From: Papaver somniferum
Taxonomy: Eukaryota; Streptophyta; Magnoliopsida; Ranunculales; Papaveraceae
Direction of reading: 5' to 3'
DNA: 64,000 nucleotides
Assembly (NCBI RefSeq): GCF_003573695.1
Contig: NC_039362.1
Coordinates: 14,962,063-15,026,062 of the forward strand
The notes under the pieces were generated by a model. The model had not been told where the DNA came from. It saw only the letters and a program-made list of their open reading frames with translations, and searched no databases. Positions within the stretch are counted from its first letter, which is position 1. Each line of letters begins with the position of its first letter. The translations under genes were made by a program, and so were the position numbers. Shown in pieces: positions 22,903 to 37,480 of this stretch.

Positions 22903-24321
22903 TGTTAGAGCATAGCTCGGTCGACCTCGCATGCGGTGCTATCTCAAGCATGTTTGTCAATGTTAGTGATCAAAACTATGAGTCTTGATTTCTAACCTAC
23001 ATAGCTAAGTCTTGGACTAGGATATAAAAGTGTATTTGATCTCAAGGACTTCATGGCGATTCATCATACAATGACGGAGATCTACTCAAGGAACCGTGGA
23101 ACTTCATCAACAAAAAGGTAGGTGGAGACTTGAACTTATCTATCACTCAAAAGTCTATCCCTTTTATCTCCTACTTCTTATGAGACAAAAGTCGTATGCT
23201 ATATATACTGGATCATACATATTTGATATCTCGAGCCGAGTATATCTCACCTATCTATATCTCGAAATCATGTTTTGGTAAAGCGTTTCGCTTTGATCAA
23301 GTTTATCTTCACCTAGTGACGAAAGTCATGAAAAGTTTCAATTACTTTGAGAATTTCTCTGACGTGAAACGGTGTGTGAATAACAGATATATAACGTCCT
23401 CTGAGAATGTCTCAATGATTGGAATGAGAGTTTAGATTACATAACCATGTATTCCTTAATCCGAAGTTTTCGAACTTTGTTGATTAAGAGAAACTGGAGG
23501 AATTGTCTTTGCCAATTCCGCGAACTGACGGAATTTCTCGTACCGAGAATTTCTGCTGGGATTTTTCAAAAACTCATTTGCGTGTAAGTCCGGAACTGGC
23601 GAAAGTCTCTTTGCCGAGATTTTCTGCTGAGTTTGGAAAACTGTGTCGGTTGTCTTAAGTCCGCAAACTTGTTTGTGAGCTTAAGTGGTTATGATCTAAA
23701 GATGTGCTATGAACATGAAACTTGTTTGAACAACTCTTTAACTAGCTCATTAGAGTCAATTGAACTAGTTATGGTGAAGAAGAACAAGGTTAATATGAAA
23801 AGATCATATGGTTAACCTTTTGGGTTACTATGTTGAACCAACATACAAGTACACGTTTGGGCATGGTTTTCGCAAACCCAGTAAATGTCTACCCAAGTGT
23901 GTGTGACAATATAAGTTTTCGATCTAACGGTTGAGAAATATTAGCTTGAATCTAAATCAGGTTTTCATCTAACGGTGAATATGTATTGCTTTGTAATTAA
24001 GGCAAAACCCTGATTTGAAGGCTATATAAAGGAGACATCTAGCATTGTACAAAACTAATCCCCACACGTTTGTGTGATACTAGTGCGCTCGCTAGATTCG
24101 ATTCTCCTTTAACCTTTGGTTTTCTTCTCTAAAACCAGATTAACTACGTAAAGACTTCATTGAGATTGTGAAGCCAGACCGATACTACTTTTATCGTAGT
24201 TGTGTGATCTGATCTTGCATCTTATATCGTACGAGTACAATCTATTGATTGGCTTGATATCATGAGAGTTCTCCGATAGGCAAGATAAAGAAGTCACAAA
24301 CATCTTCGTATCACTGTTTGT
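22903..24321 (+). repeat. Copia middle LTR, left part
   Basis: Homologous to 16442-18003, with a gap near 23590 and another of about 120 bp near 23725. It stops abruptly at TCACTGTTTGT, where the minus-strand Athila-like array begins. Confidence 0.85.
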
Positions 24322-27300
24322 ACCGCATGTGTAGTTGATCGCTGTCGTATGCGTCAAAAGTAATATTACTTTCTCACAACTCAAAATAAATAATATAGCA
24401 AGGGTAAGAAAGGATCGTTCCCACGGAGAGGACTAGGTTGTCAATATGTTTCGGTTTCTTATGTAAACAAGGGGGGATTTCTGATTTTTATGTAAAGGAA
24501 AATAAACTAAAAGCAAATAATGAAATAAACAAGCAAATCAATAAGATGAAGATATTGGTCAAGGATTAATTTTTATTCACAAACATGAAGTTGTAACAAT
24601 AACTAGAATTGATATTTAATCTCAGCTTTTATCAAAAGTCCTAGGATACCTTGATCGCAAGAATATCCCGCTAATTTCCTCTTGTCATCAACAAACACAT
24701 TAAAAGATGCGAAAGGGAATTCTTCCTACAAAGAAACCTAAAGTGTAAAAGCACAATTAAGTTTAACTCCCTAAGAGAATTAAGTTCTATGAAATAAGAC
24801 TAATCAATGCAAACGAACGTGTTAAAGCACTAATCCGTTTTAACAAAGGTTATGATCCACTTGTGACTACTAGGATGTATCACTACAATCAATGATCACA
24901 ATTATGCTACTTGTATTCAAGGTGTATCACGATTACGTACAATAAACCCTAAACTAGCAATAGATATGATTACGGGTTCGACCAATTTGCAACTTGACAA
25001 AACTAACAATCAATCATACATGGCGATATTTCTAGCGAATCATAATCGACAAAACATGGAGACAAAACTACTCTATTGAATGAAAACCCATATTTGGAAA
25101 TCCAACTTATTCCTTAACCAATAATAAAATCTAGGTACTCATGGCATAGTAGTTCATCACAAGAATAAAAAGAAGTTTCATGTTTCTAAACCCTAGAACA
25201 AAAGTAGAGAAGAAGATAAGATCTCCCCAAGAGATAGATGCCTCGGCCCTTTTTATAATCCTCTCCTGCCTTTTCTCAACTTCCGAGCTTAACCCCCAAA
25301 TCCGGCTAACTGTAGCTACAACTTAAAGACAACCCAAAAAGTCAAGCCCAGGTCCAACTCCTTCTGAGTCAGCCACTGGATCGGTGAGTCAACTCGCTGA
25401 AATCTAAATCTGGCCGAGTTCTGACTTATTTCAGACTGTTTCCAGGCCGAATCATGCCTACTTTGAGTCCTCTTCCTAGCATTCATCTAATTCGAATGAA
25501 CTGCACCCATACTCAACAACACATAATGAAGTTCACTTCCAATAGCTCCACCTGTATCTGCATTGCATTCACTTCCTTACCTTAAATCCTCCAGGCATCG
25601 AACCACAACTGCAACTCTAGTGCGGCTTCAGTCTAGCCCTTACATCACTGTTTCAGGCTCTAACCATTCTATTCTTCCCATCAAAGGATGCAAATGCTCA
25701 TCACTGCCACCAGATCCATTCAGCTCCACTATACACCCTGCTTGCGCTATATCAACAGATCCCATGCCTGTGTTCATCACCACTTGTTTTCGCCACCACT
25801 TTGTATCACCAGGTCCAGATTCAACCTCAACTGCCACTCAAGGCTCAATTTCAGCAGCAACTGCATTTACCACCTGATTTGCATCCACACTACAGTATCA
25901 TCCCATCCTCAGCGTCTTATCCTTCAGCTCTTCCCATCTCTCAATTTTTCTCTCATTGTCACAGACATTGAACCTTTGCTAACACCAGAACAACCACCAA
26001 TTTTATCTCAGTTTGAGATTCAACTCCATACATTCTTCTATGCACCTCAATTCCTCCTTGAAGCAGCACCGTTTACCCATTCTGTAGCTTCTCTTGTAAT
26101 TCCAGCAACCTCAAGCACAGCACCAATTGCTTCACTCAAATACACTACCATTCTTCTTTTCATCACACCGATCAACACCAACAACTCTAGTTCAACTCAG
26201 CTCGACTCCTTCATTCGACCCACTAACAACCACAATACGACTCCATTCTCTGCCATCAGACTCAAACCACCTTTATCGTTCTCACTGCAATGGTAGCAGC
26301 ATCCTTACTTCAAGCATAAAAACGACTCAACTCATTCTCGTTACTGCCGTGTTCCTCTCCTTCCATATCTCTCGGTCTCATAACAACTTTCATCTCCCTC
26401 AGGTACTAGCACTAGAAAATCCATTGTCTCTGCCAGCATTCCCATCACCGATGCCTCAAACCCCGAACTCAAGCTTCCATCATCAACACTGCCAAGTTCT
26501 TCAACCACAACTCACTCCAGTCACAGCCAATGATAGCTGTTATGGCAGCAACACCGTGACTCACTTTTCTCTAGCTTTCCTCCCACACTCGAACATATCT
26601 GACACTCATTACTGCTCCATGATGCTCTTATCACCTGGCGAACGACCCTCAACCCCATTATTCTTCCTTGTCTTGAAACTCGACCAAGTACTCATCATTT
26701 CCTTCTCTTGGGTGGCTCTAAATGAAGCTATTGATCTCATCTTGATACCCATCTTGACCCTTGATAAGCAGTCACAAGAACCATGTCTAACAGATGTAGA
26801 GATTTAGACTGGCAAAACACTCAGCCACTTAGGCCTTTTATCGAACATGTGATGGGTGTTAACTGGTGGTCTTGTTCTTTCTTTGTAGCTTGATTCTGCC
26901 TTGAGCTCAACTCAAATTCGAACTCCTTCCCTGCAATGTAATCGAATTTCACACAAAACCCATTCATACTGACCCATTACAGATCCTAAAATACACATCA
27001 ATTGCACCAATTTATTGAGATAAACAGCAGCAGCAACTCAACTCAATTTCACTGTCTACTTGGTTCAAAACTAGCCTCAAACTCGAATCTACATCAAACC
27101 CATCCTTCATATTCAATTCAAAGCTCAAATGCCTTCTTTAATCTATCCATTTATCATCTATTTCAATGGAAGGACTTGTTTTCTTCCTCCCTGTATTTCC
27201 TTGGTTTAAACTGAACCCAAAACCATCGAACTCCCGTTACAGTTCATACCTAACTGGCCATTCCTTGTCTTGAACTCGGAATGCTCTCTTGAACCTTTGT

Positions 27301-27720
27301 AATTACTGATCATGGCTAGCCGGAAGTTGCTCCTTGGTGCAGCACAGGGAAGTGAACCTTGGCAGAGAACTGAGTTGCTCGGCCTGATTTTCTGCTGCTA
27401 AGTTATAAGGCATAGAGGATGTATCCTGTCCTTAACAATTCTCAAAATGATTTCATTGGCAGCCCTCAGCAGAATATGTCGGTGCTCCAGTAATTTCTGT
27501 TTCCTATGCAATATAGGCCTGTGTTCTGTCTACGTTTCCTGCCATCAACGTCTAAGGCTTCCGAGCATTGCTTTGAGCTTCAATTTCTTTCTTTTCTTGT
27601 CGCATGACTCCAAAGTATCTATAGAATGCAAAAGAAGCGTAATATACAAAAATACAAGAGAAATAATCAAGAAAAGTATAAGAAAATGACATTCAAAAGA
27701 TGTATTTAAGGCACTTATCA
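24319..27720 (-). repeat. Athila-like LTR 1 (3' LTR of unit A)
   Basis: About 3.4 kb; minus-strand start TGATAAGTGCC at 27720. A minus TATA (TTATAAAAAG) lies near 25252-25261. The left edge is placed at 24319 because TGT is shared with the copia flank; its first 30 bp differ from LTR 2. ORFs of up to 226 codons inside (25563-27214) also occur in LTR 2, but have no domain and are probably not genes. Confidence 0.8.
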
Positions 27721-29146
27721 AATTCCTCCACACTTAATCTTTGCTAGTCCTCGAGCAAACAAAATAAAACTAAAACATACATAAAACTCCGTGTCGCCGA
27801 GGATACAGTTACTGTTAGCATGAATAACAGGCCTTTGAACCCCTAGGTGTCCCTAGTGGACGAGTTATAGTCTCGTGAGGGTTTACTAGAGATATACCCA
27901 CAAAACCTATATTTTTCAACTCCATCAACCTGTGACAAATGTATGAATGAATACAAAATGGTTGCAAGAGGAGATACCTTGTTATGAATCCAAATTAATA
28001 AATATATATATAAATTAAGCTCTGTTAAGAAAGTCGAACAAGCCACAATCTCGGAAGCTAACAAACCACAATAACATATGAATAGATAAAGAAGATTGAA
28101 ATAGATATAGATGGTTGCGATGTTGACTAAGTGATTGGTGTTTCCCATATCTGTCTGAATGTCGCTGCCAATGATGAACCTATGAATTCTATCGGATTGA
28201 GATACTGGTCTGAATTCTAATATCAACACACTGGCATATACAAGGGAACCGGCAGTCAGTAATCTTAAATCTAGATCGACTCACTGGCAAATACAAGGGA
28301 ACCCGGAGTCGATTTTGTTACACCATAACCATTTTTTTTCTTTTTCTTTATCTTTTTCTTTGTTTTTTTTCAATGACATCATGATTGGATCGTGTGGATC
28401 CAAGCGCATGTTTCTTGTCAGCAGATTACATGACCATTCCCTTGGATCCTGCACTCCATGCTTGCTTAGGCGACGGAAACAGGGAGAACACACACATATT
28501 GCTTTATCGAAGTGTCAAATTTATTCCATTTGGTCAATTGGTCGGTCTTTTTTTTTTTTAGTAGTGACTCAATCACACTATTTCATCCTAGCAGTAATAA
28601 CAATTCGATGTTAGTGACCCACCAAATCACATAGATATAACATAAAGTTTGCAAATGTAAAAACAGAAAATGATATGGTGATATTCCGAGATATGGTAAC
28701 AACTTTCATATTATTTCTAACACTTGAGTAATTTTGTCCCTTGTAGTTAATGGGTTCCTCAACTCCTCCAGCCAATATGGTTCCATCCATTTAGATTGAT
28801 AGTGTCATCCTAACCTTTTTTTTTTTAGTTTTTTCTTAACAAGGCTAAAAACTCTATATGCAAAAGACTCCCCCACACTCAAACTTCACATTGTCCTCAA
28901 TGTGAAAAACTGAAAATTCTGAATTCTGACATACCAGCAGATAAAACACAAAAAATGTAAAAATTGGTAAGGAATCTGGAAAAACACTATTTCTCGAAAG
29001 TTGTTCGCCTACGTCTTTTCTATCCAGTGTCAAAAGGGCACAGTGTTTCGATTAATGGTCCGATAGTTATGGTCTCTGGACTAAACTACGTGCAGTCTGA
29101 AATTTTTGACGAAAAAGTATTCGTCATAATTTTCTTCTAAAATAGA
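27721..29146 (-). other. Unit A 3' non-coding region with two PPT-like modules
   Basis: The module adjacent to the LTR is a minus-strand GAGGACTAGCAAAG...GTGTGGGGGAAT. An upstream module at 28868-28904 contains the palindrome ACATTGAGGACAATGT followed by GTGTGGGGGAGTC. The rest is AT-rich, with no gene visible. Confidence 0.7.
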
Positions 29147-30752
29147 TTATGGACTCAAGGAAGTTAAACATGGGGATGCAAATATGATATGAAAAACGAA
29201 ATATAGAAATACAAACTCAGTGGGTTTCCTTCCATTTAGCGCTTTGTTTAACGTCTTTAGCCCGACTTGCAAGACGAATTCCCCATACACCAATAATCTG
29301 AAAAGTTGGGAATCCACCCATAGCACATGTTTTGCAAACACTAGCTTCGCACACATATCAGTAATATAAAACAGAAATGAAACTATTAACCGATAAAAGT
29401 TTCACCCACACTTATTCTTGTCCACACTTGGAAGTGTATAAAGAATATAAAAATCAGGAACTTCTATGGTTTCTTCTTTGCAAAAATCCATAGTATGAGA
29501 ATCAAATGTTTCTAATGGTGGAAATCGAGGAATAAAGTCATTCAACAATGTTCTCGAAGCACATACATTCAAACCAATAAGAGGTAAAGGAGAAGAAACA
29601 GTATGCAAAGGGTTAGAATAACCTTGCACAATCTCTTGTATCACATAATCCTCTTCATCCTTGAAAAACTCAAGTGAATTACTCACCTCTTTTATATCAT
29701 GGTCCTCTATCAAATCTTGCAACTATCCTTCATCAGTTTCTACCTTAACTAAAGTCTCAGCATCAACATCTTCATTGCAATTATTTGCAAGCTCAATTTG
29801 ATCTTCCAAAATATTGGTCATATCGGTTTCATTCTCAACACACTCCTCTTTGTTGTAAGGCACATACTCTTTTGCGGCTCCAAATTTCACTACAAGGAAC
29901 TTTTTTAGAAGACTCAAAAATGCATCATCCTCAAGCTCCACCCTTTGAAAAGGCTCTTGATCATTATAAAGATGAATGCTTGGGTAATCTACACAAGTGT
30001 CAACATATTCCTTTTCGTCTTCATTAGATTCAAACCTTGTTGCAACGAAATTCTGAAAAACACTAGTTTCATCATACTCATGTACCTTTTGAATAGGTGC
30101 TTGATCATTATAAAGATCAAGAGTTGAGTCCTCTACTAGTGTCATCGAATATCTCCAAAGGTTGGTCCTTTTCAACACACTCATCTTCATTTTTAGACTC
30201 ACCGTAATAAGAATCTTCATCGGTTTCCCATCCTTTATCACGACACCGTTGAAGCTCCATATGAATGGTCCTACTAATTTGATCGAGAAGCTCTTCCGAG
30301 TTTCCATCATCTTCCAACTTGTATAATTTCTGTGCAAGTTTTCTAACGTTCACACGCTTACCACCATTGGCTACAATAGGTTCTCTTTCCCATGACTCTT
30401 CCCTTTGAATGGGTGAATGATCATAACTACGATCTAAAGTCGGGTAAGAAAAAGTGTTGCAGAAATTGGTTTGTGTGACGTTCCCTTTATCAATGTCAAG
30501 TTGGTCTAGTCCATTTATAACACTCATACATCTCGGATAAACAAAATAAGAAGTAGAATTTTCCCACCTAGGTGCTTGACTTACATACCTACTACAAGGT
30601 TGTTGTTGGTATGTATGAAAATCACTATAAGCTCTTGGGTATTTATCATAGCCAATAAATTGGTTCCGATCGTATCCCATAAGTGGTGGGAAATCATCAT
30701 AGTATTGAGGAGGTTGAAAACTGTATCCATTGTTCCAATATGCTCCTTCCAT
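29147..30752 (-). pseudogene. Athila-like family protein, unit A (decayed)
   Basis: The start is chosen at the ATG (30752-30750) shared with unit B (MEGAYWNNGY). The N-terminus is rich in Tyr/Pro/Gln/Asn (FQPPQYYDD, GYDRNQFIGYD). The middle is acidic with an internal repeat (LYNDQAPIQKV, LYNDQEPFQRV). Next comes the block IGLNVCASRTLLNDF, a hydrophobic segment and the C-terminal signature LWVDSQLFRLLVYGEF. A frameshift near 30130, a stop at 29723 and a stop near 29402 break it. No Pfam-type domain is recognised; the gag-like position after the PBS suggests a structural role. Confidence 0.6.
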
Positions 30753-30875
30753 AATAGGTACCTCACACAAGAGTTCTCAAACCAAGGTTAAAAACCAGAA
30801 AATTAAGAAAAACAAAAATAATAAACAAACTAAAAAAAAAAATAAGAAACCAAAAACAAGTGACAACCGCTGCCT

Positions 30876-30892
30876 CCCCAGCAGCGGCGCCA
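30876..30892 (-). other. Primer-binding site of unit A (tRNA-Asp-like, Athila type)
   Basis: The minus strand reads TGGCGCCGCTGCTGGGG. It lies 12 nt inside the LTR and overlaps a 7-bp inverted repeat (CCGCTGC/GCAGCGG). Confidence 0.8.
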
Positions 30893-30904
30893 AATTTAAT
30901 CGGT

Positions 30905-33900
30905 TGTCAATCGTGCAAATATAATTCACACTTTCTCATAACTCAAAATAAATAATATGGCAAGGGTAAGAAAGGATCGTTCCCACAGAGAGGACTAGGT
31001 TGTCAATATGTTTCGGTTTCTATGTAAACAAGGGGGATTTCTGATTTTTATGTAAAAGAAAATAAACTAAAAGCAAATGATGAAATAAACAAGCAAATCA
31101 ATAAGATGAAGATATTGGTCAAGGATTAATTTTTATTCACAAACATGAAGTTGTAAAAATAACTAGAATTGATATTTAATCTCAACTTTTATCAAAATTC
31201 CTAGGATACCTTGATCGCAAGTCCCGCTAATTTCCTCTTGTCATCAACAAACACATTAAAGGATGCGAAAGGGAATTCTTCCTAGAAAGCAACCTAAAGT
31301 GTAAAAGCAAAATTAAGTTTAACTCCCTAAGAGCATTAAGTCCTATGAAATAAGACTAATTAATGCAAACGAACGTGTTAAAGCACTAATCCGTTTTAAC
31401 AAAGGTTATGATCCACTTGTGACTACTAGGATGTATCACTACAAGCAATGATCACAATTATGCTACTTGTATTCAAGGTGTATCACGATTACGTACAATA
31501 AACCCTAAACTAGCAATAGATATGATTACGGGTTCGACCAATTTGCAACTTGACAAAACTAACAATCAATCATACATGGCGATATTTCTAGCGAATCATA
31601 ATCGACAAAACATGGAGACAAAACTACTCTATTGAATGAAAACCCATATTTGGAAATCCAACTTATTCCTTAACCAATAATAAAATCTAGGTACTCATGG
31701 CATATGAGTTCATCACAAGAATAAAAAGAAGTTTCATGTTTCTAAACCCTAGAACAAAAGTAGAGAAGAAGATAAGATCTCCCCAAGAGATAGATGCCTC
31801 GGCCCTTTTTATAATCCTCTCCTGCCTTTTCTCAACTTCCGAGCTTAACCCCCAAATCCGGGTAACTGTAGCTACAGCTTAAAGACAACCCAAAAAGTCA
31901 AGCCCAGGTCCAAGTCCTCCTGAGTCAGTCACTGGATCGGTGAGTCAACTCGCTGAAATCTAAATCTGGCCGAGTTCTGACTTATTTCAGAATGTTTCCA
32001 GGCCGAATCATGCCTACTTTGAGTCCTCTTCCTAGCATTCATCTAATTCGAATAAACTGCACCCATACTCAACAACACATAATGAAGTTCACTTCCAATA
32101 TCTCTACCTGTATCTACATTGCATTCACTTCCTTAACTTAAATCCTCCAGGCATCGAACCACAACTGCAACTCTAGTGCGGCTTCAGTCTAACCCTTACA
32201 TCACTGATTCAGGCTCTAACCATTCTATTCTTCCCATCAAAGGATGCAAATGCTCATCACTGCCACCAGATCCATTCAGCTCCACTATACACCCTGCTTG
32301 CGCTATATCAACATATCCCATGCCTGTGTTCATCACCACTTGTTTTCGCCACCACTTTGTATCACCAGGTCCAGCTTCAACCTCGACTGCCACTCAAGGC
32401 TCAATTCAACAGCAACTACATTTACCACCTGACTTGCATCCACACTACAGTATCATCCCATTCTCAGCGTCTTATCCTTCAGCTCTGCCCATCTCTCAAG
32501 ATTGTTCTCATTGTCACATCCATTGAACCTTTGCTAACACCAGAACAACCACCAATTTTATCTCAGTTTGATCTTCAACTCCATGCATTCTTCTCTGCAC
32601 CTCAATTCCTTGAAACAACACCGTTTACCCATTCTGTAGCTTATTTTGTAATTCCAGCAATCTCACTATCTCTCAGAACCTCAAGCACAACACCAATTGC
32701 TTCTCTCAAATCCACTACCATTCTTCTTTTCATCACAACGATCAGCACCAACAACTCTAGTTCAACTCAGCTCGACTCCTTCATTCGACCAACTAACAAC
32801 CACAACACGACTCCATTCTCTGCCATCAGACTCAAACCACCTTTATCGTTCTCACTGCAATGGTAGCAGCATCCTTACTTCAAGCATAAAAACGACTCAG
32901 CTCATTCTCGTTACTGTCGTGTTCCTCTCCTTCCATATCTCTCGGTCTCATAAAAACTTTCATCTCCATCAGGTACTAGTACTAGAAAATCCATTGTCTC
33001 TGCCAGCATTCCCATCACCGATGCCTCAAACCCCGAACTCAAGCTTCCATCATCACCACTGCCAAGTTCTTCAACCACAACTCACTCCAGTCACAGCAAA
33101 TGATAGCTATTATGGCAGCAACACCGTGACTCACTTTTCTCTAGCTTTCCTCCCACACTCGAACATATATGACACTCATTACTGCTCCATGATGCTCTTA
33201 TCACCTGGCGAACGACCCTCAACCCCATTATCCTTCCTTGTATTGAAACTCCACCAAGTACTCATCATTTCCTTCTCTTGGTTGGATCTAAATGAAGCTA
33301 TTGATCTCAGCTTGATACCCATCTTGACCCTTCATAAGCAGTCACAAGAACCATGTCTAATAGATGTAGAGAATTAGACTGGCAAAACACTCGGCCACTT
33401 AGGCCTTTTATCGAACATGTGATGGGTGTAAACTGGTGGTCTTGTTATTTCATTGTAGCTTGATTCTTCCTTGAGCTCAACTCAAATTCGAACTCCTTCC
33501 CTGCAATGTAATCAAATTTCACACAAAACCCATTCATACTGACCCATTACAGATCCTAAAACACACATCAATTGCACCAATTTATTGAGATAAATAGCAG
33601 AAGCAACTCAACCCAGTTTCACTGTCTTCTTGGTTCAAAACTAGCCTCAAACTCGAATCTACATCAAACCCATCCTTCATATTCAATTCAAAGCTCAAAT
33701 GCCTTCTTTAATTTCTCCATTTATCATCTATCTCAATGGCAGGACTTGTTTTCTTCCTCCATGTATTTTCTTGGTTTAAACTGAACCCAAAACCATCGAA
33801 CTCCCGTTAAAGTTCATACCTAACTGGACATTCTTTGTCTTGAACTCGAAATGCTCTCTTGAACCTTCGTAATTACTGATCATGGCTAGCCGACAGTTGA

Positions 33901-34291
33901 TCCTTGGTGCAACACAGGGAAGTGAATCTTGGCAGAGAACCGAGTTGATCGACCTGATTTTCAGCTGCTAAGTTATAAGGCATAAAGGATGTATCATGTC
34001 CTTAACAATTCTCAAAATGATTTCATTGGCATCCCTCAACAGAATATGTCTGGTGCTCTAGTAATTTTTGTTTCCTATGCAATATAGGTTTGTATTCTGT
34101 CTATGTTTCCTGCCATCAGCGTCTAAGGCTTCCGAGCATTGATTTGAGCTTCAGTTTCTTTCTTTTCTTGTCGCATGACTCCAAAGTACCTATAGATTGC
34201 AAAAGAAGCGTAATATACAAAAATACAAGATAAATAGTCAAGAAAAGTATAAGAAATTGACATTCAAAAGATGTATTTAAGGCACTTATCA
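30905..34291 (-). repeat. Athila-like LTR 2 (shared by units A and B)
   Basis: About 3.39 kb with TG...CA ends (plus strand TGTCAATCG...CACTTATCA). It is highly similar throughout to LTR 1. It carries the conserved GATCGTTCCCACAGAG block near its minus-strand 3' end. Confidence 0.85.
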
Positions 34292-35830
34292 AATTCCCCC
34301 ACACTTAATCTTTGCTAGTCCTCGAGCAAACAAAATAAAACTAAAACATACATACAACTCCGTGTCGCCGAGGATACAGTTACTCTTAGCATGAATAACA
34401 GGCCTTTGAACCCCTAGGTGTCCCTAGTGGACGAGTTACAGTCTCGTGAGGGTTTACTAGAGATATACCTACAAAACCTATATTTTTCAGCTCCATCAAC
34501 CTGTGACAAATGTATGAATGAATCCAAAATGGTTGCATGAGGAGGTACCTTGTTATGAATCCAAATTAATATATATATATATATATATATATAAATTAAG
34601 CTCTGTTAAGAAAGTCGAACAAGCCACAATCTCGGAAGCTAACAAACCACAATCACATATGAATAGATAAAGAATATGGAAATAGATATAGATGGTTGCG
34701 ATGTTGACTAAGTGATTGGTATTTCCCATATCTGTCTAAAGGTCGCTGCCAATGATGAACCTATGAATCCTATCGGATTTAGATACTAGTCTGAATTCTA
34801 ATATCAACACACTGGTATATACAAGGGAACCAGCAGCCAATAATCTTAAATCTAGATCGACTCACTGGAAAATACAAGGGAACCAGGAGTCGATTTTATT
34901 GCACCATAACCATTTTTTTTCTTTTTCTTTTTCTTTGTTTTTTTTGTTTTTTCAATGACATCATGATTGGATCTTGTGGATCCAAGCGCATGTTTCTTGT
35001 CAGCAGATTACATGATCGTTCCCTCGGATCCTGCACTCCACGCTTTCTTAGGCGACGGAGACAGGGAGAACACACACATATTGCTTTATCCAAGTGTCAA
35101 ATTTATTCCGTTTGGTCAATTAGTCGGTTTTTTTTTTTGGGAGTGACTCAATCACACTATTTCATCCTAGCAGCAATAACAATTCGATGTTAGTGACCCA
35201 CCAAATCACATAGATATAACATAAAGTTTGAAAATGTAAAAACAGAAAGTGATATGGTGATATTCGTAGACATTCTGAGATATGGTGACAACTTTCATAT
35301 TATTTCTAATACTTGAATAATTTTGTCCCTTGTAGTTAAGGGGTTCCTCAACTCCTCCAGCCAATATGGTTCCATCCATTTAGATTGACAATGTCATCCT
35401 AACATTTTTTTTTTGTTTTTTCTTAACAAGGCTAAAAACTCTATATGTAAAAGACTCCCCCACACTCAAACTTCACATTGTCCTCAATGTGAAAAACTGA
35501 AAATTCTGAATTCTGACGTACCAGCAGATAAAACACAAACACTTTACAAATTGGTAAGGAATATGGTAAAACACTATTTCACGAAAGTTGTTCTCCTACG
35601 TCTTTTCTAGCCCGTGTCAAAAGGGAACAATGTTTTCATTAACGGTCTGACAGTTATGGTCTCTGGACCGAACTACGTGCAGTCTGAAATTTTCTGACGA
35701 AAAAGTATTCGTCATAATTTTCTTCTAAAATAGATTATGGACTCAAGGAAGTTAAACATGGGGATGAAAATATGATATGAAAAACGAAAGATAGGAATAC
35801 AAACTCAGTGGGTTGCCTCCCATTTAGCGC
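34292..35830 (-). other. Unit B 3' non-coding region
   Basis: Same organisation as 27721-29146, with PPT-like modules at 34292-34325 and 35453-35493. A (TA)n microsatellite at 34569-34593 is longer than in unit A. No gene is visible. Confidence 0.7.
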
Positions 35831-37342
35831 TTAGTTTAACGTCTTTAGCCCGACTTGCAAGACGAATTCCCCATACACCAACAATCTGAAAAGTTGGGAA
35901 TCCACCCATAGCACCTGTTTTGCAAACACTAGCTTCGCACACATATTAGTAATATAAAACAGAAACGAATCTATTAACCGATAAAAGTTTCCCCCACACT
36001 TATTCTTGTCCACACTTGGAAGTGTATAAAGAATATAAACATCAGGAACTTCTATGGTTTCTTCTTTGCAAAAGTCCATAGTATGAGAATCAAATTTTTC
36101 TAATGGTGGAAATCGAGAAATAAAGTCATTCAACAATATTCACGAAGCACATACATTCAAACCAATATGAGGTAAAGGAGAAGAAACAATATGCAAAGGG
36201 TTAGACAAACCTTGCACAATCTCTTGTATCACATAATCCTCTTCATCCTTGAAAAACTCAAGTGAATTACTCACCTCTTTTATATCATGGTCCTCTATCA
36301 AACCTTGCAACCATTCTTCATCTGTTTCTACCTTAACTAAAGTCTCGGCATCAACATCTTCATCACAATTCTTTGCAAGATCAATTGGGTCTTCCACAAT
36401 ATTGGTCATATCGGTTTCATTCTCAACACACTCCTCTTTGTTGTAAGGCACATACTCTTTTGCGGCTCCAAATTTCACTACAAGGAACTTTTTTAGAAGA
36501 CTAGAAAATGCATCATCCTCAAGCTCCACCCTTTGAATAGGCTCTTGATCATTATAAAGATCAATGCTTGAGTAATCTACACAAGTGTCAACATATTCAT
36601 TTTCATCGTCATTAGGTTCAAACCTTGTTGCAACGAAATTCTGAAAAACGCTAGTTTCATCATACTCATGTACCTTTTGAATAGGTGCTTGATCATTATA
36701 AAGATCAAGAGTTGAGTCCTCTACACTAGTGTCATAGAATATCTCCAAAGGTTGGTCATTTTCAACACACTAATCTTCATTTTCGGACTCCCGGTAATAA
36801 GAATCTTCATCGGTTTCCCATCCTTTATCACGACGCCGTTGAAGCTACATATGAATGGTCCTACTAATTTTATCGATAAGCTCTTCCGAGTTTCCATCAT
36901 CTTCCAACTTGTATAATTTCTATGCAAGTTTTCTAACGTTCACACGCTTACCACCATTGGCTACAATAGGTTCTCTTTCCCATGACTCTTCCCTTTGAGT
37001 AGGTGAATGATCATAACTACGATATAAAGTCGGGTAAGAAAAAGTGTTACAGAAATTGGTTTGTGCGACATTCCCTTTATCAATTTCAAGTTGGTCTAGT
37101 CCATTCATAGCACTCATACATCTCGGATAAACAAAATAAGAAGTAGAATTGTCCCACCTAGGTGTTTGAATTACATACCTACTACAAGGTTGTTGTCGGT
37201 ATGTATGAAAATCACCATAAGCTCTTGGATATTGATCATAGCCAATAAATTGGTTTGGATCGTATCCCATAAGTGGTGGGCAATCGTCATAGTGTTTAGG
37301 AGGTTGAAAACCGTATCCATTGTTCCAATATGCTCCTTCCAT
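35831..37342 (-). pseudogene. Athila-like family protein, unit B (decayed)
   Basis: Duplicate of the unit A protein from the common ATG at 37342-37340. Breaks differ from unit A: a stop near 36920 (in YKLEDD context), a frameshift and stop near 36770-36745, and a stop near 36138. Here the last frame is open from about 36136 to 35831, so the hydrophobic segment (FYRLIDSFLFYITNMC) and the signature QVLWVDSQLFRLLVYGEF are contiguous. Upstream of the ATG the minus strand reads CTTTTTCAG-GTACC, like a splice acceptor; splicing of the leader is possible. Confidence 0.6.
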
Positions 37343-37463
37343 AATAGGTACCTGAAAAAGAGTTATCAAACCAAGGTTAAAAACCAGAAAATTAAGAAAA
37401 ACAAAAATAATAAACAAACTAAAAACAAAAATAAGAAACCAAAAACAAGTGACAACCGCTGCC

Positions 37464-37480
37464 TCCCGGCAGCGGCGCCA
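37464..37480 (-). other. Primer-binding site of unit B inside a perfect hairpin
   Basis: The minus strand reads TGGCGCCGCTGCCGGGA. On the plus strand CCGCTGCC-TCCC-GGCAGCGG (37457-37476) is a perfect 8-bp stem with a 4-nt loop, overlapping the PBS. Confidence 0.8.

Noticed and set aside
25563..27214. ORFs of up to 226 codons inside the Athila-like LTR (duplicated at 32176-33784)
   Set aside because: They lie in LTR sequence in the opposite sense to its promoter, have Ser/Thr/His/Pro-biased low-complexity composition and different frames in the two copies. The duplication reflects the LTR, not a conserved gene.
30730..30924. Lys-rich ORF across the leader of unit A (also 37166-37513)
   Set aside because: Overlaps the PBS region on the opposite strand and results from A-rich leader sequence.
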